DNA of 64,000 nucleotides from Pseudonocardia hierapolitana (GCF_007994075.1 NZ_VIWU01000001.1:8122001-8186000), one strand, 5' to 3'; counted from the first letter of the stretch, positions 50,606 to 59,321 are shown. Notes: generated from the letters alone by a model not told the origin. Program-made: numbers and translations.

Positions 50606-53224
50606 TCAGGCGCTCGCCAGGCTGCGGGCCAGCCGCGATGCGTGCCGCCGCGACGGGACGCCGAGCTTGCCGAGGATCGTCGAGACGTGGTGGTCCACCG
50701 TGCGGACCGAGACCACCAGCCGCTGCGCGATCTCGGCGTTGGTGAGGCCCTCGGCGAGCAGGTCGAGCACATCGGCCTGCCGGCTGGTGAGCCCGGCCGG
50801 ATGGGCGCGGGTGGCCGCCTGCGGGCCGCGCGGGATGGTGCGCACCCCGAGCTCGCGCAGGCGGCGGCGCGCAGCGGAGGCCGCCGGGGTGGCCCCCAGG
50901 TCGTCGAGCGCGCGCACGGCCTGCAGCATCGGCTCGACGGCGCCGGACGCCATGAGCTCGAGCGCCGCCTCGTACGGCTCGCCCGCGGCCTCGAAGGCCC
51001 GGGCCGCGGCGCGCCAGTCCCCGCGCAGCGCGGCGGCCCACGGCTCCGGGCAGCCCTCGGGCACGGTGTCGAGCAGCGGGGTGACCGGCACGCCGGCGCG
51101 CTGCGCGTAGCGCAGGAGCTCGGCCCACGCCGGCTCCGCAGCGGGCCGGCCGGCGTGGCGGCGCCACTCGTCGAGCACGGCCGCGACGACGTCGGTGCGC
51201 CCGTTCAGGAGGGCCCACTCCACGAGCGCGGTGCCGGTGTAGGCGAGCCCGAGCACCGATCCCTGCCTGCGCCCGCGTTCCCACGCCGTGGTCAGCACGT
51301 CCTCGGCCGCCGGGTCGCCCCGCCGGGCCAGGAGCCTGCCGTGTGCGGGCTCGGCGTAGAGCCGCAGCATTCCGGGGTCCTCGTCGCGGTCGACCAGCGC
51401 GGCGAGCCCCTCGCCTGCCGCGTCCCACTCGCCGCGGCGCAGCTGCAGCAGGCAGCGGTGGACGGAGAGGTTGTAGGCGTGCGACCAGAACCCGCGCCCC
51501 GTCGTGAAGTCGAGGCCCTCGGTCACGCAGGCCTCGAGCTCGGCGAGCCGTCCGTAGCGGTGGAGCAGCTCGCCGAGGTTGGTGTAGCCGCGCGCGGCCG
51601 CCTCGTGGTGGCCGCCCGCCAGTGCCCGCTCCAGGCTCTCGCGGACCAGGGCGATCCGGGCCTCGCCGGACAGGCCCGGCCGGGCGATGCTCTGGTAGTT
51701 GAGGCAGAGCGCGGCGAGGTCCTCCCGCCCGCAGCGTTCCGCGGCGGCATGCGCCTCGTCGAGCACGGCGCTGGCCACCGCGGTGTCGCCGCCGAGCGCG
51801 AGGGCGGCGCCGTGGTAGGTCAGCGCGTGCGCCGTCGCCCCGGCCGAGCCTGCGCCGCGCAGGTCCTCGACCGCCTGCCGGGCGACGACCTGTGCCTGCT
51901 CGGTGTTCCCCGCCAGGTAGTGGTAACGCGAGAGGCGGACCCTTGCCTCGCCGAGCGCCACCTGCTCGCCCAGCCGGGTGTAAAGGGCGACGGCCGCCCC
52001 GCCCGCGCGCAGCGCGTCGGCGAAACGGTGGGCGTTGTGCAGCTCCCAGGCGTGGTCGTCGAGCAGCGCGGCCCGCTCCCGCGGCCCGAGGCGGTCGAGG
52101 TGGGCCACGGCGGCCTCGAAGTGGGCCAGCGCCTGCCGGTGCGACCCCGCGGCGGCCGCCTCGCGCCCGGCGCGCGCGGCGAACCGGACGACCGCGTCGA
52201 CGTCGCCCGCCGCCGTGGCGTGGTGCACGATCCGCACGAGGTCGGGCACGGGTGAGCGCTGCAGCGCCGCCAGCACGGCCCGGTGCAGGGCCCGGCGGTG
52301 CAGCCCGGTCAGGCTCGCCTCGACGGCGCGCCGGGCCAGCTCGTGGCGGAACGCCACCCCGTCGAGCCGCACCTCGATCATCCCGCGGACCTCGGCCTCG
52401 GCCAGCGCGTCCAGGCGGTCCCCCAGCAGCGCGTCGACCAGCTCGAACGGGACGGTCCCCGGCACGACGGACAGCTGCAGCAGGTCCGCCCGGCACTCCT
52501 GCCCCAGCTGCGCCACCCGGGCGATCACGGCATCGGCCACGGAGGCAGGCACGGAGAAGCGGTCGGGGGCGCGCCCGGCGAGCACCTCCGTGACGAAGAA
52601 CGGGTTACCCCCGGTCAGCTCCACGAGCGCCGTGGTGTCCCAGCCGCTCCCGGCCGCGAGCACGTCCACCGCGGCGTCCGACAGCGGCGCAGGCGCCACC
52701 CGGTGCACCGGGCAGCCGGCGAGGCGGCCGACCCACCGGTGCACCGGGTCGCCTTCGGGCACCGCGCCCTCCCGGATCGTCACGATCAGCACGGCCGGCA
52801 GGTCCCCGATCCGCCGGGCCAGGTACCCGAGCACGTCGAGCGTGGCGTCGTCGGCCCAGTGCAGGTCCTCCACCACGAACGCGGTCGGCTCCCCGCCGCT
52901 CATCTCGCCGAGCACCGCCTCGAACACCGCCTCGCCCGCCCCCTCCGCCAGGACGGCCTCCAGATGACCGCCGGTGCCGCAGGTCGCGTCCCGCAACGGG
53001 CCGAACGCGCGCGCGGTCACCAGGTCGTCGCAGGCCCCCCACAGCACGCGCACGCGGCTGCCCGCGCTCGCGCACCACGCCCTGACGAGGGAAGACTTGC
53101 CGATCCCCGCCTCCCCCGTGACGAGCACGACGCTCCCCCGGCCCGCTGCGGCCGCGCTCGCGGCCGCGTCGAGCACGGCGAGAGCAGGCTCGCGCTCGAG
53201 CAGGCCGTCCGCTCCGATCCCCAT
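50606..53224 (-). CDS. second large ATP-binding LuxR-family regulator (LAL)
   Basis: An 872-residue regulator with Walker A GEAGIGKSSLV, Walker B AFVVEDLHWADDATLDVL, TPR-like helices, and a LuxR helix-turn-helix (LTSRQADVLDLLAEGLTNAEIAQRLVVSVRTVDHHVSTIL). I chose ATG 53224 (MGIGADGLLEREPAL), with GGAGGGG upstream, over an in-frame start at 53266. Its middle domain differs from the neighbouring LAL, so this is not a recent tandem duplication. The two may be co-transcribed. Confidence 0.92.
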   Translation of the reverse strand: MGIGADGLLEREPALAVLDAAASAAAAGRGSVVLVTGEAGIGKSSLVRAWCASAGSRVRVLWGACDDLVTARAFGPLRDATCGTGGHLEAVLAEGAGEAVFEAVLGEMSGGEPTAFVVEDLHWADDATLDVLGYLARRIGDLPAVLIVTIREGAVPEGDPVHRWVGRLAGCPVHRVAPAPLSDAAVDVLAAGSGWDTTALVELTGGNPFFVTEVLAGRAPDRFSVPASVADAVIARVAQLGQECRADLLQLSVVPGTVPFELVDALLGDRLDALAEAEVRGMIEVRLDGVAFRHELARRAVEASLTGLHRRALHRAVLAALQRSPVPDLVRIVHHATAAGDVDAVVRFAARAGREAAAAGSHRQALAHFEAAVAHLDRLGPRERAALLDDHAWELHNAHRFADALRAGGAAVALYTRLGEQVALGEARVRLSRYHYLAGNTEQAQVVARQAVEDLRGAGSAGATAHALTYHGAALALGGDTAVASAVLDEAHAAAERCGREDLAALCLNYQSIARPGLSGEARIALVRESLERALAGGHHEAAARGYTNLGELLHRYGRLAELEACVTEGLDFTTGRGFWSHAYNLSVHRCLLQLRRGEWDAAGEGLAALVDRDEDPGMLRLYAEPAHGRLLARRGDPAAEDVLTTAWERGRRQGSVLGLAYTGTALVEWALLNGRTDVVAAVLDEWRRHAGRPAAEPAWAELLRYAQRAGVPVTPLLDTVPEGCPEPWAAALRGDWRAAARAFEAAGEPYEAALELMASGAVEPMLQAVRALDDLGATPAASAARRRLRELGVRTIPRGPQAATRAHPAGLTSRQADVLDLLAEGLTNAEIAQRLVVSVRTVDHHVSTILGKLGVPSRRHASRLARSLASA

Positions 53225-53282
53225 CGATTCCCCTCCGTACCCCCTGGCCCCGCCACCCTCGCGCACCGGACCGTCCCGGCGG

Positions 53283-53328
53283 ATCCGTGGCGGTTACCGA
53301 GTTAGGAGACGCGAACCCCGCCACGGAT
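53283..53328. promoter_or_regulatory. spaced 11-bp inverted repeat upstream of the second LAL gene
   Basis: ATCCGTGGCGG (53283-53293) and its exact complement CCGCCACGGAT (53318-53328) are 24 bases apart, 59 bp upstream of ATG 53224. It could be an operator pair, or a terminator for the small membrane protein gene that ends at 53361. Confidence 0.4.
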
Positions 53329-53360
53329 ACGACCGGGTTGCCGATCGGGGTTCGACCGGG

Positions 53361-53726
53361 TCACCGTTCGGCACCGAGCGTGCGCATGCGGGCGAGCCCG
53401 GTGACGATCAGACCCGCGGCCAGCAGCGTGGCCACCACCCCGGCGCCCGCGGCGAGCACCGCAGGGGCGGGCACGTCCGGGACGACGAAGGCGGGAAGGG
53501 CGATGACCGCGCTGACGAGCCGGGTGGCGATCACGACCCAGGCGCCGCCCCGGCTGCCGCGCCATGCCGCGACGGCGGCGACGAGCGTCGCCAGCCCGAT
53601 CGCGGCGGCCAGCAGCGCGATGACGACCGGTGGGTGCTCGCCGTCGGTGACGAACGGCGTGGCGAGGTCGGCGAGGCCGAGCAGCCCGGCGAGCACGAGG
53701 CCGGCCGTGAGCAGTGGTGTTCTCAT
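53361..53726 (-). CDS. small four-helix membrane protein of unknown function
   Basis: A 121-residue protein made of four hydrophobic segments: LLTAGLVLAGLLGLADLA, PPVVIALLAAAIGLATLVAAVAAW, VVIATRLVSAVIALPAFVV and PAVLAAGAGVVATLLAAGLIVTGLA. No recognisable domain. ATG 53726 has no clear ribosome site. Divergent from the response regulator gene at 53854, so a link to that two-component system is possible. Confidence 0.7.
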   Translation of the reverse strand: MRTPLLTAGLVLAGLLGLADLATPFVTDGEHPPVVIALLAAAIGLATLVAAVAAWRGSRGGAWVVIATRLVSAVIALPAFVVPDVPAPAVLAAGAGVVATLLAAGLIVTGLARMRTLGAER

Positions 53727-53789
53727 GGCTCGAGCGTGATCGCCGCCCGTTCCCCGGCACATGGGTCTTCCGCGCCGCGTGCCGGGAGG

Positions 53790-53811
53790 TTCTCCCGGTG
53801 ACCCGGGAGAA
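53790..53811. promoter_or_regulatory. inverted repeat in the divergent promoter region of the two-component system
   Basis: TTCTCCCGG-TGAC-CCGGGAGAA is a perfect 9-bp repeat. Nearby GGGAG/CTCCC and CGGGA/TCCCG half-sites (53784-53819) repeat the motif, so it may be a multi-site operator. It lies 43 bp before GTG 53854 and 64 bp from the divergent ATG 53726. Confidence 0.5.
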
Positions 53812-53853
53812 GTTCCCGAGCCACCTGGGAGCGACAGGCCCGATGATGGGGCC

Positions 53854-54525
53854 GTGACCGAGCCCACCCCGGCGCCCGTGCGCGTCGTGCTCGCCGACGA
53901 CCACCCCGTCGTGCGCGACGGCCTGCGCTCCCTGCTCGCGTCCCTGCCGGGCGTCGAGCTGGTCGGGGAGGCGGCGACGGGGCGGGAGGCGGTGCGCGAG
54001 GCGGTGCTGCACCGCCCCGACGTCGTGGTGATGGACCTGCACATGCCCGACCTCGACGGGATCGCGGCCACCCGCGAGATCGTGCGGGCGGTGCCGGCCG
54101 CGGCCGTGCTCGTGCTGACGATGTTCGACGACGACGATTCGGTGTTCGCCGCGATGCGCGCCGGGGCACGGGGCTACCTGCTCAAGGGCGCCGGGCAGGC
54201 GGAGATCACGGGCGCGATCCGCGCGGTCGCGGCGGGCCAGGCGATCTTCGGCCCCGGCGTGGCGGCGCGGCTGCTCGGTTACTTCGCGGCACCACCCCGG
54301 CCGGACGTGCCGTTCCCCGACCTGACCGCACGCGAGCGCGACGTGCTCGACCTCATCGCGGCCGGGCTGACGAACACCGCGGTCGCCGCCCGGCTCGGGC
54401 TCGCGGCCAAGACCGTGGCCAACCACCTCTCGGCGATCTTCACCAAGCTGCAGGTCGCCGGGCGGGCCGAGGCGATCGCGGTGGCCCGGCAGGGCGGCCT
54501 CGGCTCACCCCGGGCCCAGCGGTGA
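53854..54525 (+). CDS. NarL/FixJ-type response regulator
   Basis: A 223-residue regulator: receiver domain (acidic pair in VVLADDHPVVRDGL, phospho-acceptor Asp in VVVMDLHMP, Lys in YLLKGAG) and LuxR-type helix-turn-helix (LTARERDVLDLIAAGLTNTAVAARLGLAAKTVANHLSAIF). Start GTG 53854, with GATGAT six bases upstream as a possible leaderless -10. Four-base overlap with the kinase gene. Confidence 0.94.
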   Translation: MTEPTPAPVRVVLADDHPVVRDGLRSLLASLPGVELVGEAATGREAVREAVLHRPDVVVMDLHMPDLDGIAATREIVRAVPAAAVLVLTMFDDDDSVFAAMRAGARGYLLKGAGQAEITGAIRAVAAGQAIFGPGVAARLLGYFAAPPRPDVPFPDLTARERDVLDLIAAGLTNTAVAARLGLAAKTVANHLSAIFTKLQVAGRAEAIAVARQGGLGSPRAQR

Positions 54526-56552
54526 CCGCCTCGCGCCCGCTGGCCTGGCTGCTCGCCGGGGCGGGCCTCGCCCTGCTCGCCCTGATGAGCGCAGGCACAT
54601 GGGCCGCGGGCCCGGGCCTCGACATCGTCGGCTCCTACGTCCTCACCAACTCCGCGTTCGGCCTCGGGTTCGGCGGCTGTGGCCTGGTGATCGCCCTGCA
54701 CCGGCCACGCAACCCGATCGGCTGGCTGTTCCTCTCCGGCGCGCTCGCCCACCTCACGACTGCGGCCGCGGCGCCCTGGGCGTTCCACGGCCTCGCCGCA
54801 GGCTGGCCCGAGCCCGCGATCCGGCTGCTCGCCACGATCTTCCTCATCGCGTGGCCGTTCGGGATCGGGATGGCCTTCCCCCTCGCCCTGCTGCGCTTCC
54901 CCACCGGCCGCGAGGAGTCGCCCCGCTGGCGCCGGGTCGGGTACGCCTTCGTCGGATACGGGTTGCTCTTCGCCCTGCAGATGGGCACCTCGCCCGACCC
55001 GTTCGGGCCCTGGGCAGGCGTCCAGTCCTACCTGTTGCTGCCGGTCCACGCGCGGCTCGAGCCGCTGTGGACGGCCGCGAACCTGCTCTCCCTCGGCCTC
55101 GCCGCGCTGATCGTCGTGCGGCTGGTCGGCCGGTACCGGCAGGGCAGCGAGATGGTGCGCCGGCAGCTGCTGTGGCTGCTGCTCGCGGTCGTGCTGGCGT
55201 TCGCCGCGAACGCGCAGCGGTTCGCCACCGGTGACGGCCCGATCCTGCTGCTGCTGGCCTTCCAGCTCGTGCCGGTGGCGATCGCGGTCGCGATCCTGCG
55301 GTACCAGCTGTTCGACATCCGCCTCGTCGTCTCGCGCACGGTGCTGTACCTCGCGCTCACCGCCGCCGTCGCCGCTGTGTACGTCGGTCTGGTCACGCTC
55401 ATGGACCGGCTGGTCCGCACCGGCCTCGATCTCGGCGGTTCCATCCTCGCGACGATCGTGGTGGCGCTGGCGTTCCACCCCGTGCGGATGCGCCTGCAAC
55501 GCGTGGTAGACCGGCTCTTCTACGGCGAGCGCGCCGACCCGGTGCGCGTGGTCTCCCACGTCGGGAGCCGCCTGCTCGCGAGCACCGATGCCGACCACGT
55601 CACGGCGCTGGACGCCCTGCGCGAGGCGCTGCGCCTGCCGTACGCCGCGGTGCGCGCCGACGGCGGGACCATCACCGAGTCCGGCACCCCGACCGCGGAC
55701 GTGCACATCATCCCGCTGGAGTGGGGCGAGACGGCGGGCCAGCTCGTCGTCGGGCTGCGCGGCGGCGAGTCGGCCGTCGCCGACGCCGACCGCCGGGTGC
55801 TGGAGGTGACGGCCGTCCCGCTCGCGATGGCGCTGCGCGCGGGACGGCTGGCCGAGGAAGTGGCGGCGTCGCGCGGCCGGATCGTCGCGGGCCAGGAGGA
55901 GGAGCGCAAGCGCCTGCGCCGTGACCTGCACGACGGGCTCGGCCCCACGCTCACCGGCATGGCCTACAAGATCGACGCGGTGCGGAACACCCTCGCCGCC
56001 GACCCGGCCCGGGCCGACGCGATGCTCGCGGAGCTGCGCGCCACGACCGCGGCGGCGATCGACGACGTCCGCCGGGTCGTCTACGGGCTGCGCCCGCCGG
56101 CGCTGGACGAGCTGGGGCTCGCGGGCGCGCTGCGCCAACAGGCCGAGCGGCTGTCCGGCGGCGGACGTGCGCTGCAGGTCACGGTGGACGCGCCTGCGCC
56201 GACACCGTGGCTGCCGGCCGCCGTGGAGGTGGCCGCCTACCGGATCGCCGTCGAGGCGATCACGAACGTGGCCCGGCACTCGAGCGCGCGCCGGGCCTGC
56301 GTGGGGCTGGCGGTCGCGCCGGACGAGCTGCGCGTGACCGTCACCGACGACGGCGCCCAGAGCGGCACGCGCTGGCAACCCGGGGTCGGCCTGAGCGCGA
56401 TGGCCGAACGCGCGGCCGAGGTCGGCGGGCGGTGCACGGCAGGTCCCACCCCTGACGGCGGCCGGGTGGAGGCAGCGCTCCCCCTCGAGATCCCGCCGAC
56501 CCCCGACTTCACACACCCAGCCGCCGCTTCACACAGGACCGGTCTTGTGTGA
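54522..56552 (+). CDS. multi-pass sensor histidine kinase, NarL type
   Basis: A 676-residue kinase with about ten membrane helices in the first 320 residues, a GAF-like region (about 345-440), the HisKA_3 motif RKRLRRDLHDGLGPTLTGMAYKI with phospho-accepting His, and a HATPase domain (AAYRIAVEAITNVARHS, VGLSAMAERAAEVGG). The regulator gene comes first here, the reverse of the pair at 24442. The final codons (FTHPAAASHRTGLV) are encoded by the large palindrome at 56506-56575. Confidence 0.93.
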   Translation: MTASRPLAWLLAGAGLALLALMSAGTWAAGPGLDIVGSYVLTNSAFGLGFGGCGLVIALHRPRNPIGWLFLSGALAHLTTAAAAPWAFHGLAAGWPEPAIRLLATIFLIAWPFGIGMAFPLALLRFPTGREESPRWRRVGYAFVGYGLLFALQMGTSPDPFGPWAGVQSYLLLPVHARLEPLWTAANLLSLGLAALIVVRLVGRYRQGSEMVRRQLLWLLLAVVLAFAANAQRFATGDGPILLLLAFQLVPVAIAVAILRYQLFDIRLVVSRTVLYLALTAAVAAVYVGLVTLMDRLVRTGLDLGGSILATIVVALAFHPVRMRLQRVVDRLFYGERADPVRVVSHVGSRLLASTDADHVTALDALREALRLPYAAVRADGGTITESGTPTADVHIIPLEWGETAGQLVVGLRGGESAVADADRRVLEVTAVPLAMALRAGRLAEEVAASRGRIVAGQEEERKRLRRDLHDGLGPTLTGMAYKIDAVRNTLAADPARADAMLAELRATTAAAIDDVRRVVYGLRPPALDELGLAGALRQQAERLSGGGRALQVTVDAPAPTPWLPAAVEVAAYRIAVEAITNVARHSSARRACVGLAVAPDELRVTVTDDGAQSGTRWQPGVGLSAMAERAAEVGGRCTAGPTPDGGRVEAALPLEIPPTPDFTHPAAASHRTGLV

Positions 56553-56575
56553 AGCGGACGACGGGTGTGTGAAGT
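56506..56575. terminator. nested palindrome with four TTCACACA units
   Basis: Outer arms ACTTCACACACCC and GGGTGTGTGAAGT (56506-56518, 56563-56575), inner arms CCGCTTCACACA and TGTGTGAAGCGG (56524-56535, 56546-56557), and a GACCGGTC centre (56537-56544). It covers the stop codon of the kinase and lies eight bases from the convergent GH43 stop. It could act as a bidirectional terminator, or be a REP-like repeat. Confidence 0.7.
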
Positions 56576-56582
56576 GGCCTGA

Positions 56583-57620
56583 TCACTCCCGGTTGGCGAG
56601 CAGCGGCCAGCCGTCGTCGTCCCACACGATGGGCTGCAGGGCCAACTTCGTCGCCCCGTTCGCCGACTTGTCGTAGTAGTGGTAGGCGAGGATGTCGTCG
56701 GCTGCGGACTGCCCGCCCGGGCCGACACGGTTGCCCGAGGCAGTGAGCACCGTCGTGCCGCCCCCGTCGAGGAGCTTCCGGCCGTCCCGGTCGACGTAGG
56801 GCCCGGTGACCTTCTTCGACCGCCCGACCATGATCTTGTAGTCGCTGTCGGCACCCTGGCAGCACTGGCCCCACGACGTGAACAGGTAGTAGTAGCCGTC
56901 GTTCTTCACGAAGTAGGCCGCCTCGATGGCGTTGGGTGAGGCCTTGCGGTCGGCGATGTGCAGCGGCTCCGCATCGGGGTCGGCGAGCTTCCCCGACGGC
57001 CAGTCGAGCTTCACCATCCGGATCCCGCTCCAGTAGGAGCCGAACGCCATCCACGGCGTGCCCGACCCGTCCTCGATGATGCCCGGGTCGATCGCGTTGT
57101 AGTCGTCGTCCGGTACGGAGCCGATGACCTCACCGCGGTCCACCCACTCGTAGGCCGGGTCGGACGGATCGAGCGTCTCGTTGGTGGCCAGCCCGATCAC
57201 GGACCTGTTGTGTCCCCAGGTGGATGCCGCGTAGTACAGGTAGTACATGCCGTTGGCCTCGTAGATCTCCGGGGCCCAGATGTTCTTCACGCCGGGCACC
57301 TCGTCCTTGATCCACTGCGGGATCTCGTCCCAGACGGTGCCCTCGTAGGTCCACTTGCGCCCGTTGGGCGAGGAGCGGATCTGGATGTTGCCCGCGCCCT
57401 TGCCCTCCTCGCCGGTGGCGAAGACGTACCAGTTGTCCCCTCCGCCACCCGCGACCAGCGCCGGGTCGTGGGCGGTGAGGTCACCGCTCAGCCGCCACGG
57501 CTCCTCGGCCTGCGCGGGGGCCATGGGTCCGGTGGCAGCGGCCGGTGGGGCCAGCGCCCCGGTCAACCCCACCACTGCAGCGACGACGGTCAGGAGCGGC
57601 GCGAGTCGCACGGGCGTCAT
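56583..57620 (-). CDS. GH43 glycoside hydrolase, arabinan endo-1,5-alpha-L-arabinosidase type
   Basis: A 345-residue secreted enzyme with a signal peptide (LAPLLTVVAAVVGLTGALAPPAAA). The five-bladed propeller shows the general base Asp in TAHDPALVAGGG, the pKa-modulating Asp in YNAIDPGIIEDG and the acid Glu in NAIEAAYFV. NIWAPEIYEANGMYYLYYAAS and WMAFGSYWSGI are typical of endo-arabinanases. ATG 57620 was chosen to start the signal peptide. Such enzymes cut arabinan from plant pectin. Confidence 0.92.
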   Translation of the reverse strand: MTPVRLAPLLTVVAAVVGLTGALAPPAAATGPMAPAQAEEPWRLSGDLTAHDPALVAGGGGDNWYVFATGEEGKGAGNIQIRSSPNGRKWTYEGTVWDEIPQWIKDEVPGVKNIWAPEIYEANGMYYLYYAASTWGHNRSVIGLATNETLDPSDPAYEWVDRGEVIGSVPDDDYNAIDPGIIEDGSGTPWMAFGSYWSGIRMVKLDWPSGKLADPDAEPLHIADRKASPNAIEAAYFVKNDGYYYLFTSWGQCCQGADSDYKIMVGRSKKVTGPYVDRDGRKLLDGGGTTVLTASGNRVGPGGQSAADDILAYHYYDKSANGATKLALQPIVWDDDGWPLLANRE

Positions 57621-57738
57621 CCGTTCTGCGCGAGGGACGGGGCGTCCGCGGCGACCCACCGAGCAAGATCGCCGAGGCGACGGACAGCGTATGCGCGACG
57701 CGCCGAACGGCGACGGACCGACAACGCCATGTCACCCG

Positions 57739-57779
57739 AGAGTGACGCGCGTCACTCTGACGCGCCGGTATTTGGCGCG
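57739..57779. promoter_or_regulatory. 20-bp perfect palindrome and hairpin between GH43 and the isocitrate-lyase-like gene
   Basis: AGAGTGACGCGCGTCACTCT (57739-57758) is fully self-complementary. Right next to it CGCGCC-GGTATTT-GGCGCG (57761-57779) forms a 6-bp hairpin. The first may be the GH43 operator, 119 bp before its ATG; the second may end the upstream transcript. Confidence 0.5.
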
Positions 57780-57802
57780 CATCTAGTGATTTCTAACCAC
57801 TT

Positions 57803-58633
57803 CTAGTGCAGGCGGAATGCCCTCGTCGTCAGCTCGCGGCCCTCGCGCGCCAGCTCGAAGAACCCGTACGTGCCCTGCTCCTTCAGCTCGCGGGCGGCAC
57901 GGGCGAGCGCCCCGAACGCGACCGCGCTGAACGTGCCCCCGACCGAGATGCGGGCCACCCCGGCATCGGCCAGCTCCTCGATGGGCGCCATCCCCGGCAT
58001 CAGCAGCACGTTCACCGGCCGGTCGACCGACGACACCAGGCTGCGGATGTCGGCGAGCCGCACCAGGCCCGGCGCGTACAGCACCTCAGCGCCCGCCTCC
58101 TGGTAGGCCTGGAGGCGTTCGATCGTGTCGCCGAGGTCGGGGTTGCCCCGGATGAAGTTCTCGGCGCGGGCGGTGAGCACCAGCCCACGGCCCTCCTGGG
58201 CGGCGTCCGCCGCGGCGGCGATCCGCTCGGCCGCCAGGCCGATGTCGTGGATCTCGGGGTCGGCGCCCGCGCTGTAGTCCTCGATCGAGCAGCCGGCCAG
58301 GCCGGACTCGACGGCCTCGGCGACGGTGCTGGCCACCTCGCCCGGGTCGTCCCCCCACCCGTCCTCGAGGTCGGCGCTCACCGGGATGTCCACGCACAGC
58401 GCCACCGCGGCGGCGTGCTCGAGCGTGTCCACCGCGCCCACCGCACCGTCGACGAGGCCCGCGGTGGCCGCGAACCCGCTGCTGGTGGTGGCCAGCGCCG
58501 CGAACCCCAGCGTGGCGAGCGCCTTCGCCGACCCCTCGTCCCACGGGTTGGGCATGAGCAACGGGTCGCCGGGAACGTGCAGTGCCCGGAACCGGGCGGT
58601 CATGTCGGTACCGGTCAGGTCGCTGCTGGTCAT
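57803..58633 (-). CDS. isocitrate lyase / PEP mutase superfamily protein
   Basis: A 276-residue TIM-barrel protein. LLMPNPWDEGSAKALATLGFAALATTSSGFAA and PVSADLEDGWGDDP (metal-binding Asp/Glu), then AGCSIEDYS and VLTARAENFIRG, are typical of the PEP mutase/methylisocitrate lyase-like group. The true isocitrate lyase motif KKCGH is absent, so it is not a glyoxylate-cycle enzyme. Starts ATG 58633 or ATG 58603 are both possible. The reaction is unknown. Confidence 0.85.
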   Translation of the reverse strand: MTSSDLTGTDMTARFRALHVPGDPLLMPNPWDEGSAKALATLGFAALATTSSGFAATAGLVDGAVGAVDTLEHAAAVALCVDIPVSADLEDGWGDDPGEVASTVAEAVESGLAGCSIEDYSAGADPEIHDIGLAAERIAAAADAAQEGRGLVLTARAENFIRGNPDLGDTIERLQAYQEAGAEVLYAPGLVRLADIRSLVSSVDRPVNVLLMPGMAPIEELADAGVARISVGGTFSAVAFGALARAARELKEQGTYGFFELAREGRELTTRAFRLH

Positions 58634-58683
58634 CCTCGCCACACGGGGACCGTACCGAGCCGCACCACTGAGATCCGCGACGA

Positions 58684-59259
58684 TCAGGCCTCGCGGCGCC
58701 GCCCGGGCTCGAACTTCCCCTCGTCGAGGGCCCGCACCAGGTCCTCGCGGGCGCGCGCCACGCGCGACCTGATCGTGCCGACCGGGCAGCCGCACACCTG
58801 AGCCGCCTCGGCGTAGCTCAGGTCGAGCACCTGCGTGAGCACGAACGCCTCGTGCCGGTCCGGATGGAGCGCGGCGACGAGTTGCGCGAGCAGCACGGCC
58901 TCGTCGCCCGCCCTGCGCACCGCCCCCATGCGGACGGCCACGGTGTCCCAGTCGGCGACGCCGGTGGTGCGGGGCCTGCGCCCCGCGGCGCGCACCGCGT
59001 CGGCCGCGGCCCGCCGCGCGATCGACAACAGCCAGGTGCGTGCGGTGGCCGTGGCCTCGAACCGGGGCAGGGCCCCGACGGCGCGCAGGTAGGTCTCCTG
59101 GGCGAGGTCCTCCGCCTGGCCGGGGTCGGCGAGGTGGGACACGAACCGCAGCACGTCGCGCTGGGTGGCCCGGACGAAGGCCGAGAGGGCCTCCCGATCA
59201 CCGCGGCCGGCCGCGAGCGCCCACGCGGTGATGCGGTCGTCGTCGGGTCGTTCGGCCAC
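58684..59259 (-). CDS. ECF-type RNA polymerase sigma factor
   Basis: A 191-residue ECF sigma factor. Region 2 includes VLRFVSHLADPGQAEDLAQETYLRAVGALPRF; region 4 includes LDLSYAEAAQVCGCPVGTIRSRVARAREDLV, both clear. GTG 59259 has a housekeeping-like -10 TAGGCT six bases upstream. It is divergent from the anti-sigma gene, whose promoter has an ECF-type motif repeated before mauE, so its regulon probably includes both. Confidence 0.93.
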   Translation of the reverse strand: MAERPDDDRITAWALAAGRGDREALSAFVRATQRDVLRFVSHLADPGQAEDLAQETYLRAVGALPRFEATATARTWLLSIARRAAADAVRAAGRRPRTTGVADWDTVAVRMGAVRRAGDEAVLLAQLVAALHPDRHEAFVLTQVLDLSYAEAAQVCGCPVGTIRSRVARAREDLVRALDEGKFEPGRRREA

Positions 59260-59265
59260 CGACCC

Positions 59266-59271
59266 AGCCTA
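59266..59271 (-). promoter_or_regulatory. leaderless-type -10 of the sigma factor gene
   Basis: TAGGCT on the minus strand ends six bases before GTG 59259. No Shine-Dalgarno sequence is present. Confidence 0.5.
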
Positions 59272-59285
59272 ACCACGGCCGGGCC

Positions 59286-59313
59286 GGGAACCGCGCAGGC
59301 CGGTGTTGCGACC
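59286..59313 (+). promoter_or_regulatory. ECF-type promoter of the anti-sigma gene
   Basis: GGGAAC (59286-59291), 17 bases, then CGACC (59309-59313), eight bases before ATG 59322. The same elements and spacing recur before mauE at 60133-60160. Confidence 0.65.
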
Positions 59314-59321
59314 ATAGGCAC

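Noticed and set aside
48059..52255. A 1,398-codon plus-strand open frame
   Set aside because: It is antisense to two clear LuxR-family regulators with full motifs. Long empty frames are usual opposite high-GC genes.
45294..53224. A secondary-metabolite gene cluster (methyltransferase, monooxygenase, LAL regulators)
   Set aside because: No polyketide synthase, peptide synthetase, terpene or ribosomal-peptide core gene is present; the evidence is too thin.
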